Shown: in pieces, positions 32,601 to 39,548 of the stretch
Layout of the letters: each line of letters starts with the position of its first letter
Position numbering within the stretch: the stretch's first letter is position 1
Assembly: GCA_037200125.1 (NCBI GenBank)
Contig: JBBCGS010000006.1
Coordinates: 496,001-560,000 of the forward strand
DNA: 64,000 bases
Reading direction: 5' to 3'
Source of the DNA: JADGHX01 sp037200125
Lineage (GTDB): Bacteria; Pseudomonadota; Gammaproteobacteria; Steroidobacterales; Steroidobacteraceae
Notes under the pieces: model-generated
Told to the model about the DNA's origin: nothing
Database searches by the model: none
What the model saw: only the letters and a program-made list of their open reading frames with translations
Translations under genes and position numbers: made by a program

Positions 32601-32808
32601 GCCGTCGTACGACCTGTTCGACCTCAGCGCGCGCTGGTCATTCGGCTCGACGTATGAGCTGCGCGCAGGCGTAGACAACTTGCTCAATAAGTTGCCGCTG
32701 ACGGTGGGCATCCTGCCCGGCGTGACGACCTCGGCGGGTGTGACGGATCTCGGCTCGTATGACGTGCTGGGCCGGCGCTTCTTCGTGGGAGGTGTCGCGA
32801 AGTTCTAA
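29698..32808 (+). CDS. TonB-dependent receptor, long type
   Basis: This outer-membrane receptor has 1036 residues. A signal peptide (SLYRSISEPSHLVRLAVALA...VLAQ) precedes the TonB-box-like KEVVVTGSRI and plug domain (RGLGANRTLVLLDGRR, GGAGSTYGADAVAGVVNFKL). The barrel ends NLLNKLPLTVGILPG ... VLGRRFFVGGVAKF with the terminal Phe needed for Bam-dependent assembly. The size and plug type match receptors abundant in Xanthomonadales-like and sphingomonad genomes, usually for oligosaccharides, peptides or aromatics. GGGGGGA lies before the ATG. Substrate is unknown. Confidence 0.92.
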   Translation: MSLYRSISEPSHLVRLAVALAIASAAAAPVLAQEAGAEDEVKEVVVTGSRIVRPDFSSDSPTVSVSSQAFENTSQVSIDQQLNKMPQFVSGANQITSAGDGQATPTNTPGIATANLRGLGANRTLVLLDGRRTQPANASLVVDLNTIPAAAIDGVEIITGGAGSTYGADAVAGVVNFKLKRNFQGVTMSAQSGQTLEGDGAQSQISALLGSNFADNKGNAMIGLTYSKRDAVLARDREFFRRAFTDPGTPGADGFPNFGGYVPTAGQGYSQTAVDSVFGAKGYAAGDVKNSSSIYFLPGATTAQASLFSINAGSVSGRQAPGYTGGLGDYSYKYLTNGNLASNAPNGFLSSPLERYSAFANGHYDFNDNVSMYAQANFQNTITKTQGGASAPAVLQWGATVPYDAAHPVPTDLQLLLDSRGPVGSAARTAAWTLNKELDYMGQTNLTTKTNTYELLTGLRGNLGVKDWTYDFFASHGQTDMNQQSGGYVDLLAYQTLLNLPNYGANADFNNGRTGLLAHCTSGLNPFVTTPVSQDCINIITAPLKTTTSIEQEQVEIDVQGALFALPAGDFRFAVGSDYRKNTFDYEPDRNISTQNINSLTVGLFDTTRTVGQIGVKEGYVEALVPVLKDIPAVKALNLNFGYRYSDYDTKTGGVSTWKATADWDLNDYVKIRGGRQNANRAPNVAELFQPAVFSTVPWPDHDPCSIVTRAPYGNVATNPDRAKVQALCTTLSGGFPVDSNFNGNQSVYFPLGRDLTQGNLDLQPEEAKTFTLGTVLRSPFESDYLRHLTVSIDYYDIDLEDAISPATTQTVYQQCFNGLGTNPTYDPNNPYCKLIIRSPINGFWLATNAVYQNLGAVKTAGVDTQIDWNTTTPFIGGLEGTLSANVNASWLQKYDVVNFKGGPTTHYADTIGGPIGSPPYGAQFRWKFYTTVGYAVGPAGVNLAWRHLPSVRNVALATNATATQLPTPSYDLFDLSARWSFGSTYELRAGVDNLLNKLPLTVGILPGVTTSAGVTDLGSYDVLGRRFFVGGVAKF

Positions 32809-32830
32809 GCGTTCGCTGTCGTCTCCTCAT

Positions 32831-32859
32831 CTCCTAGCCGCCCGGCGGGCGGCTAGGAG
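32831..32859. terminator. perfect 13-bp hairpin between convergent genes
   Basis: Arms 32831-32843 (CTCCTAGCCGCCC) and 32847-32859 enclose only 3 bases. It lies between the convergent TonB receptor and a minus-strand gene. Its core TAGCCGCCCGGCG also occurs in the 7192-7250 hairpin. Confidence 0.6.
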
Positions 32860-32868
32860 CCCTGGAAG

Positions 32869-33411
32869 CTACTTGCTGCGATAGCAGCGAAACGATACGT
32901 ACTTGCTTGGCCGGCACATGAAACCGCCGAGACTTCTCATCTCGATCTTCATCGCCTGGCCCTGGGCCGGCACCAGCCGAATGGTCTCGCTCTCGACCTG
33001 GCGCCACACCGCGCCTTCAGTGGTGGTGAGCACGAGCTTGCCGTCCCCGCCCTCTTCCACTTTCGCGAGCGTCACGTCGAGTTGCTCGCTCTCCTCCTTT
33101 TTCGACTGAGGCGCGGCACTGGCTGCGATCACCGGTGCCGCCGCAGGCGACGGTGCCGGCTTCTGAAGGCCGAAGGTCTGGCGCTTCGCGGCGGCCTTCG
33201 TTTCCTCTGTCAGCAGGCCCGCTTCACGGAGCGCTTCGTCGGTGCACGTGTGGCGGGCCTTATCGTCGCCGATGGCGGCGCATCGGGTCATCTTCGCCCA
33301 GCCCGCCTCGGCCACCGACGCGCTTTCGCCGAACGCGAGGCCCGGGACGTGCGACATCGTCACGATGCAAAGGGCGGACGCGATGCCGCCGAAACGAATG
33401 ACCTGTTTCAT
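32869..33411 (-). CDS. exported hypothetical protein
   Basis: This 180-residue protein has a probable signal (KQVIRFGGIASALCIVTMSH...GLAFG). The mature N-terminal half has two Cys near MTRCAAIGDDKARHTCTDEA. A proline/alanine linker follows. The C-terminal beta-rich part (LVLTTTEGAVWRQVESETIR, IEMRSLGGFMCRPSKYVSF) resembles small secreted proteins of unknown function in gammaproteobacteria. The ATG at 33411 is preferred over upstream codons because it begins the signal peptide. Confidence 0.7.
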   Translation of the reverse strand: MKQVIRFGGIASALCIVTMSHVPGLAFGESASVAEAGWAKMTRCAAIGDDKARHTCTDEALREAGLLTEETKAAAKRQTFGLQKPAPSPAAAPVIAASAAPQSKKEESEQLDVTLAKVEEGGDGKLVLTTTEGAVWRQVESETIRLVPAQGQAMKIEMRSLGGFMCRPSKYVSFRCYRSK

Positions 33412-33421
33412 TTCCGGCAAC

Positions 33422-34339
33422 CTAAGTAGCGGGTCTCGGGACATCGCCGCCGATCCGCGCAATTGCCGCGTGGGCCGCGGCGTTCTCCGGCGTGCAGATG
33501 ACGATTCGAATATGCGGATAGCCGTCCGGTGTACACGAGGTGTGCTCGAACGCGAGCTCCCCCCACTTCGGGTGCGTGAACCGGTGAATACCGAAGGGCC
33601 GCAGCGTGAACTCCGGCATGCGCCAGAGGCGCCGGAAGAGCGGCGAACGGTTGCTCAGCCGGCCGATCAGCGCTTCGAATCTCGGGTCGTCCGCGTGCTT
33701 GCTGTAGTCGAAACGCAGGCGTGCAACGAGCTTGCGCGCGGTGCTCTCGAGCGCCTTCGGATCGAGGTGGCGAACCGGGTTTGCGAGCAGGATCTCCAGG
33801 AGGTTGCGGTCTTCCAGCGGAAGGCTTCCGTAGTCACGGTAGATCTTCGAGTTCAGCCGGTTCCAGGCGAGCACGTCCCAGCGCAGATTCATGGCGATGG
33901 CGGGAACGCTCAGCGCGTTGAGCAACCGCACGACATCGGCGGGCGCTTCTTCGTGCGTGTCATCCCGTACACGCGGCGCGCGATGCTGCACGAGAGAGAA
34001 GAGATAGACGCGCTCGTCTTCCGAGAGCCTGAGTGTGTGCGAGAGCCTTTCCAGCACGTCATCCGACACGCGCATGTCGCGGCCCTGTTCGAGCCATGCG
34101 TACCAGCACGCGCTGACACCGGAGAGCGAGGCGACGTCCTCGCGACGCAAGCCTTCGGTGCGTCGGATGCGTGATCTCGGTAATCCCAATTCCGCGGGAT
34201 CGATGCGCGCCCGGCAGCGGCGAAGAAATTCGGCACGCTGTTGATCGACTGGCGAACGCAGGCGCTTCGGTGCGCTCGAGCTATCTGCTTTGCGAGTTAC
34301 CCGGCGCGGCGTCCCGCGCTCGGTTTCCACACTGGTCAT
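33422..34339 (-). CDS. XRE-family regulator with MmyB-like ligand domain
   Basis: This 305-residue DNA-binding protein has an N-terminal helix-turn-helix (RRTEGLRREDVASLSGVSAC, WYAWLEQGRD), the form characteristic of MmyB-type regulators. The C-terminal ligand-binding domain is PAIAMNLRWDVLAWNRLNSK, followed by HPKWGELAFEHTSCTPDGYP. These proteins sense small hydrophobic ligands and often regulate a neighbouring oxidoreductase gene, which is absent here. The extended basic N-terminus is not part of the family core, so an internal start is possible. Confidence 0.88.
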   Translation of the reverse strand: MTSVETERGTPRRVTRKADSSSAPKRLRSPVDQQRAEFLRRCRARIDPAELGLPRSRIRRTEGLRREDVASLSGVSACWYAWLEQGRDMRVSDDVLERLSHTLRLSEDERVYLFSLVQHRAPRVRDDTHEEAPADVVRLLNALSVPAIAMNLRWDVLAWNRLNSKIYRDYGSLPLEDRNLLEILLANPVRHLDPKALESTARKLVARLRFDYSKHADDPRFEALIGRLSNRSPLFRRLWRMPEFTLRPFGIHRFTHPKWGELAFEHTSCTPDGYPHIRIVICTPENAAAHAAIARIGGDVPRPAT

Positions 34340-34584
34340 CGCGGTCCCCTCGAATCGCCCCCCAGTTACGGAGACTAACAGGAACCTTGTGCTGCGGGCA
34401 TTTGGGTGAGAGCGGCGCTAACCGGAACCAGGTCGCACCTTTCGCGCAGGACCGGGTCGCCGAGGGCCCCTACGCGGTGGCTTGCGGCCCGCTTTCGCCC
34501 GAAGCTACGAGTAATCGCCCTACGCCTGCGGCGCGAAGCCTGCGAACAGTCCTGGGGCGGCAGGTGTCGCCGCCGGCCTTTGGC

Positions 34585-35049
34585 TCACGCTGGGCCGAGG
34601 GCCTCCTGCATTGAGGCAGCCGTCAGCAAGCGGTCGGCGATGGCCTCGAGATCCGCCTTCGACGCGCGCTGCACGCGGGCTTCCGTCGATTCTTCGAGCG
34701 CGCCAAAACGGCTTTTCAGCAAACGGATGATCAACTCCACACGACCTTCCGCAGCACCCTCCGACCTGCCCACCGCGATGTAGTGCCGCGCAAAGTCACT
34801 TTGGTAAACGTACGTTCGTGCGTCCATCTGATTCAGCGCCTGACGCGCCGCCTCGCCGAGAGAGCCCATGATGAGATCAAAATAAATCTTCGAGCGCTCC
34901 GCGTCGAGTCGTCCACTCGCCTTTTGGGCGATCAATGCGATTTCCACGGCTCGCTCCACGTTCGCGTCACGCCCGTGTGCCATCGCGGAAAGCACCGCCA
35001 ACTCGGGATTCTGCAGCGCTTCAACTTCATCGGTGATTTCTGGAGCCAA
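34585..35049 (-). pseudogene. C-terminal fragment of a PD-(D/E)XK transposase-like nuclease
   Basis: This 154-residue remnant reads LAVLSAMAHGRDANVERAVE, then ARTYVYQSDFARHYIAVGRS and RLLKSRFGAL, the tail found in Rpn-like nucleases of about 300 residues (DUF4351-type). The N-terminal nuclease half with PD-(D/E)XK residues is missing. Upstream in-frame sequence is blocked by a stop at about 35092, and no other frame continues it. It is probably an inactive truncation. The TTG at 35049 is only the first possible start codon. Confidence 0.65.
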
Positions 35050-35172
35050 CGGGGATTGACGCAGCCGCCCAGCGGTCCGTCGCGAATAATGTCAAACCCG
35101 CTCGCCGCACGTGGCGGGGCTTGAGTGTTAGGTGTAGTGTTCACTCCAAACCGCACCAGTGCAGCCGCCCGC

Positions 35173-35478
35173 GTGACCCTCTCTTTAGCAAAAGCCAACA
35201 GATACACACGAGCCATCAGGCTCGTGATGCTGCTGGCGTGCGCGGCGCTCCTGTTCGGCAACTTCGCTTACGCAAGTCACATTCATAAGAAGAGCGGGCC
35301 GGACGACATCACGTGTCAGCTCTGCCAGCACTTCGAGCGCTCCGCTCCTCCCCCGTCCCCGCCGGCGCTCGTCGCGCCTTCGGTGTTCTTCACCACGGCG
35401 CCGCAGTTCTCCGACAGCATCGGCTGTGCCGTCGAGTGTGCGTACGCCTACTTCGCACGCGGTCCTCCGCAACGCTGA
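35173..35478 (+). CDS. small exported His/Cys protein before a TonB receptor
   Basis: This protein of about 101 residues has an N-terminal membrane or signal segment (RAIRLVMLLACAALLFGNFA). The mature part has SHIHKK, then the pair CQLCQHFE. This resembles small DUF2946-like proteins found next to metal-uptake receptors. Two His and three Cys could bind metal. It precedes a TonB receptor by 163 bases on the same strand, hinting at a metal-acquisition unit. The GTG at 35173 is chosen; ATG at 35227 would also keep the membrane part. Confidence 0.55.
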   Translation: MTLSLAKANRYTRAIRLVMLLACAALLFGNFAYASHIHKKSGPDDITCQLCQHFERSAPPPSPPALVAPSVFFTTAPQFSDSIGCAVECAYAYFARGPPQR

Positions 35479-35641
35479 TTTCCGGCGCATTCGCGCCCTA
35501 CAAATCCGTTTCTTTGGCGAATTGATCCCTTGCGCTGTAAAGGCGCCGGTTTTCGTTCGCGTCGTTGGAGCATTCGTGCGCGCCTTCTTTCGCGCCGTGC
35601 TTGGCGTACGCGTGCGCGCCGACAAATTTCGAGGACTCTCC

Positions 35642-37639
35642 ATGTCACGCAAAGCTCTGCTGGGTGCCACGACGGCGCTTGGCTCTCTCTGTCTTTCGGC
35701 CCAGGCCATCAGCGCAGACACTCAGAACAACAACCCGACACAAACCGTGGTCATCACGGCAAGCCCGGTCCCTCAGGACCCGGACTATCTCGCCACGCTC
35801 GTCGAGAAGGTGAGTCGCGACAAGATTCTCCGGAGCGGGGGCGCAAACCTCGCGGACGCGCTTTCCGATGTTCCGGGAGTCACCGGCACCTCCTTTGCCT
35901 CGGGCGCAAGCCGCCCCGTGATTCGCGGCTTCGATGCCAATCGCGTGCGCACCCTCGAAGACGGCATCGGCACTTTCGACGTCTCGGACGTCGGCCCGGA
36001 TCACGGCGTGCCCGTGGATCCTCTCTCCGCGCAAAGTGTCGAAGTGGTGCGAGGCGCGGCGACGCTCCGCTATGGCAGCCAGGCGATCGGCGGCGTGGTG
36101 AACGCGATCAACAACCGCGTTCCCACCGAGCTTCCGGACAAGCCGCTCGCAGGCGAGCTCACCGGCACCTTCAGCACCAATGCCAGCAGTCGCGAAGGCG
36201 CCGGGTTGTTCGACGGGCGCGTGGGGCAGTTCGCGTTCCATCTCGACGGCTTCGACCGTCACACCGGCGACTACGACACGCCGGAGGGCACGCTCGCCAA
36301 CTCGTTCTATCGCGGCGACGGGTATTCGGGCGGCGGCTCGTATTTTTTCGGCGACAACAACCGGGTCGGCGCGGCGGTCATCCACTACGACTCGAAGTAC
36401 GGCATCCCCGGCGAGGACACCTACATCGACATGAAGCAGACCAAGGAGCTGCTGCGCTCCTCGTTCGCCATCAACAGCGGCGCCTTTCAAACGCTCAACG
36501 TCGAAGGTGGCTACGCCGACTACGAACACAGCGAGCGCGATCCGGAGGGCGTCCCCGAATCCACCTTCAAGGATCATGAGTGGGACACGCGCGCCGAAGG
36601 CATCTTCGGTCCCGTCGGCCCCTTCTCGAGCGCCGCCCTCGGCGCGCAGGCCCAGCGGAAGAGTTTCTCCGCGCTCGGCGAAGGCGCGGACTACCTTCTG
36701 CCGACACTCACGCGAAGCGAAGCGGTCTTCGGTTTCGCGGAAGCCCCGCTCGGCGGTTCGTTCCGCCTGCAAACGGGCGCACGCGTGGAGCAAGTGCACG
36801 TCGATGGCACGCCCGCGTCGGACGAAGCGACCTCACGGCGCTTCACGCCCTCGAGCGCCTCGGCAGGAGTCGTGTTCGATGTGAACCCCATCGTGCGGGT
36901 CGGCGTCACGCTGTCCAGCGCCGCGCGTGCTCCCGGGCAGACGGAATTGTTCGCGCGTGGCGCCCACGACGGGCCCGGAACGTTCGAAACAGGCGACCCG
37001 ATGCTGAAGGAGGAACGAGCGAACTCACTCGAAGGTACGCTGCGTATTCACACGGACAACATGAAATTCGAGGGCTCCGTGTGGGGCGCGAAATTCAACG
37101 ACTACATCTTCGGTCAGCTGACGGGCCGCACCTGCGATGACGAAGGCACCTGCGTAAACGACGACTCGGAGGAACTGAAGGAGCTCACCTATCGCCAGCT
37201 CGGAGCGACATTCTGGGGCGCTGAAGGCAAAGCGACGTTCTCCATAGCCGACGTCGGCCCGGGCGCCTTGCAGGTGCAGACACTCGCCGACTACGTGCGA
37301 GCGACGCTCGCCAACGGTGCCGGCAACGTGCCGCGGCTGCCGCCCTATCACGTCGGCGCGGGTCTTTCGTGGACCGGGCGCGCGCTCGACGCGGGCTTCC
37401 TCGTGAAGTATTCGGGCGAGCAGACACGCACGGCGGTCGCGGAAACGCGCACGCCGGGATTCACCTCGGTCGATGCACAGGTCGGCTGGAAACCGATGGT
37501 CGATCGACAGCAGCTCGAAGTCGTGCTGGTCGGCCGCAATCTCACCGACTCCACCCAGCGCAACTCGGTCGCCCTGAACAAGGACGAGGTTGTGCTTCCG
37601 GGACGCGACGTTCGACTGCTGGTTCGCGCAACGTTCTGA
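35642..37639 (+). CDS. TonB-dependent receptor, possibly metal uptake
   Basis: This is a 665-residue outer-membrane receptor. Signal MSRKALLGATTALGSLCLSA is followed by TQTVVITASP (TonB box). Plug motifs are SGGANLADALSDVPGV, VIRGFDANRVRTLEDGIGTF, VEVVRGAATLRYGSQAIGG. The barrel ends DVRLLVRATF with terminal Phe. Size and plug sequence are near ZnuD-type and other metal or small-ligand receptors, and the His/Cys-rich neighbour supports this, but the ligand is inferred only. Histidine-rich loops as in ZnuD are not obvious. Confidence 0.88.
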   Translation: MSRKALLGATTALGSLCLSAQAISADTQNNNPTQTVVITASPVPQDPDYLATLVEKVSRDKILRSGGANLADALSDVPGVTGTSFASGASRPVIRGFDANRVRTLEDGIGTFDVSDVGPDHGVPVDPLSAQSVEVVRGAATLRYGSQAIGGVVNAINNRVPTELPDKPLAGELTGTFSTNASSREGAGLFDGRVGQFAFHLDGFDRHTGDYDTPEGTLANSFYRGDGYSGGGSYFFGDNNRVGAAVIHYDSKYGIPGEDTYIDMKQTKELLRSSFAINSGAFQTLNVEGGYADYEHSERDPEGVPESTFKDHEWDTRAEGIFGPVGPFSSAALGAQAQRKSFSALGEGADYLLPTLTRSEAVFGFAEAPLGGSFRLQTGARVEQVHVDGTPASDEATSRRFTPSSASAGVVFDVNPIVRVGVTLSSAARAPGQTELFARGAHDGPGTFETGDPMLKEERANSLEGTLRIHTDNMKFEGSVWGAKFNDYIFGQLTGRTCDDEGTCVNDDSEELKELTYRQLGATFWGAEGKATFSIADVGPGALQVQTLADYVRATLANGAGNVPRLPPYHVGAGLSWTGRALDAGFLVKYSGEQTRTAVAETRTPGFTSVDAQVGWKPMVDRQQLEVVLVGRNLTDSTQRNSVALNKDEVVLPGRDVRLLVRATF

Positions 37640-37794
37640 TCTTCCGCCGGCGCGGCGAACTGGTTTCGCCGCGCCGGCGTGCGATCGTCACGGTCAAGCG
37701 CTTGCATCCACGGTCGGATGGAAGAAGCGGGTTTACCAATCTTCCGCACGATTGACCCGCCCGCGCCGAGCTCGAAGCCGCAGGAGATCCGTCG

Positions 37795-38625
37795 CTACGT
37801 GCTGGTGCCTACGATGAGCCGTCGGTACTGGCCGAGATGCCTGATGGCGTGCTGAGGCTTGCCAGCGGCCTCATACAACCGCGCAAGGTTGTAGTGGCAG
37901 TCGGCCAGGGTCGGATCGTTTCCGATCGCGGTCATATAGGCGTCGAGCGCCGGGCCCGACTGCCCGAGGTCCTCGAGCAGCACGCCGAGGTTGAACATCA
38001 GCACCGCATCGTCTTCGCAGTGTTGCTGCGCGCGCCGATAGACCCGCTCGGCCTCGGCCATCCGTCCCTGCTCGTGCAGAAGACGGCCCCAGTTGGTCCA
38101 GGCGGAGACATCTTCGGGATCGTCCTTGATCGCCCGCTCGTACGCCGCGAGCGCCGCCGCGGGATTGCTCGCTTCGAACTCGAGCGCTTTCGCGAACCAG
38201 TTTTCGCTCGGTGCTTGCGCCGGCGGGGCGGCGCGTTGCTTGTGCTCCACCACGCGCAGCTCGCCTTGATCGACTTCGACGTCGAGCCCGAGCAGATACT
38301 GCCCGTCATGCACCTGAATGTGATTGCGCCCCTCACGCACCACCACCTGATCTCCGACCGCGGAGATCGACAATCCCGATAACGGCGCCTCTTCGGGTAG
38401 ATGCCGACGCAGATCGTCGAGCGCGCGACGGATGCGACGGCGCGGCACCTTCGCGTCGATGAGCGCGCGCGCCGCGCGCAGCACGATGAGATCCTGAAAG
38501 GAGAACCGGTATTCCCGCCGCGCGCCGCGCGCGGGCTTCACGAAACCCGATTGAACGAGCCCGCGAATCGTCCCACGCGACAAGCGCAGGACACGCTCGA
38601 CGTCCTGCACGCTGTAGGACTGCAT
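37795..38625 (-). CDS. MerR-like HTH fused to tetratricopeptide repeats
   Basis: This 276-residue protein has a MerR-type HTH at residues 1-75 (YSVQDVERVLRLSRGTIRGL, VKPARGARREYRFSFQD). A middle segment DQVVVREGRNHIQVHDGQYL is of unknown fold. From about residue 150 there are three to four TPR units (ALAAYERAIKDDPEDVSAWT, NWGRLLHEQGRMAEAERVYR, LGQSGPALDAYMTAIGNDPT). It is the last gene after ligD and ku with an 18-base gap, so it may regulate or assist the NHEJ pair. Confidence 0.88.
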   Translation of the reverse strand: MQSYSVQDVERVLRLSRGTIRGLVQSGFVKPARGARREYRFSFQDLIVLRAARALIDAKVPRRRIRRALDDLRRHLPEEAPLSGLSISAVGDQVVVREGRNHIQVHDGQYLLGLDVEVDQGELRVVEHKQRAAPPAQAPSENWFAKALEFEASNPAAALAAYERAIKDDPEDVSAWTNWGRLLHEQGRMAEAERVYRRAQQHCEDDAVLMFNLGVLLEDLGQSGPALDAYMTAIGNDPTLADCHYNLARLYEAAGKPQHAIRHLGQYRRLIVGTST

Positions 38626-38643
38626 GGGAGCTCCGGCGACGCG

Positions 38644-39525
38644 TTACTTCCGCGTGGCTTTTTTCGCGGCCTTCGCCGCGGCCGGTTGCTGTTCCACGCG
38701 CTTCGGCGCCTTGCGCGGGCCGAGCTGCGCCGCGGACGCCTTGGCCGACTCGGTCCTGGAGAGACTGGCGCGCAGCGCTTCCATGAGATCGATGACCTTG
38801 CCGGCACCCTCCGGCGCGGTCTCCGAGACGGAGATTTCCTGGCCTTCCACTTTCTTGTCGATCGCCCCCTGCAGACGCGCGCGCAGCTCATCCGTGTACG
38901 TCGCGGGATCGAACGAGGCGGAGGTCTGCTGATCGATCAGCTGGCGCGCGAGCTTCAGCTCCGCCGGCTTCACCTCGGGCTTCGTGACTTCCACTTCCGA
39001 GGACGGGCGCACATCCGCCGCGTAATACAGCTGCTGCATGGTGAGCACGTCGCCAACGGGGCGCACGAGCACGATGTGCCCCTTGCCGCGGCTCGCCCAG
39101 CGACCCACAGCACACACCTTCGCTTCCTTCAGCGCCTCCGCCAGAAGACCGTACGGCTTCGCGCCACCCTTGTCCGGCGCGAGGTAGTACGTCTTGTCGA
39201 AATAAACGGGGTCGACGGATTCGATCGGCACGAACTCCGCGATGTCGATGGATTGCGTGCCCGCCTCTTCCAGCGCCTTGATCTCTTCGCTGGTGAACTG
39301 GACGTACTGGTCCTTCGCGAACTCGTAGCCCTTCACCATCTGCTCGCGCTCGACCACCACGCCTTCCTTCTGGCAGACGTACTGCTGCTTGAGGCGCGAG
39401 CCGCAGCCTTTGTGCAGCAGGTTGAAGGAAAAATTGCTGTCGCTCTTGGTGGCGCTATAGAGCTTCACCGGAATCGCGACGAGTCCGAACGAGATAGTCA
39501 GTGAGCCGATCGACCGAGCCGCCAT
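38644..39525 (-). CDS. ku: bacterial Ku protein
   Basis: This 293-residue homodimeric DNA end-binding protein works with LigD in bacterial non-homologous end joining. It has the Ku core opening IGSLTISFGLVAIPVKLYSA, ITSEEI-type FTSEEIKALEE, and FDKTYYLAPDKGGAKPYGLL. The ring closes around residue 220 (QTSASFDPATYTDELRARLQ). A basic Lys/Ala-rich tail follows, which in other Ku proteins recruits LigD or binds DNA. Only 23 bases separate it from ligD. Confidence 0.96.
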   Translation of the reverse strand: MAARSIGSLTISFGLVAIPVKLYSATKSDSNFSFNLLHKGCGSRLKQQYVCQKEGVVVEREQMVKGYEFAKDQYVQFTSEEIKALEEAGTQSIDIAEFVPIESVDPVYFDKTYYLAPDKGGAKPYGLLAEALKEAKVCAVGRWASRGKGHIVLVRPVGDVLTMQQLYYAADVRPSSEVEVTKPEVKPAELKLARQLIDQQTSASFDPATYTDELRARLQGAIDKKVEGQEISVSETAPEGAGKVIDLMEALRASLSRTESAKASAAQLGPRKAPKRVEQQPAAAKAAKKATRK

Positions 39526-39548
39526 GGGTATCCCTCGACAACGTGCCT

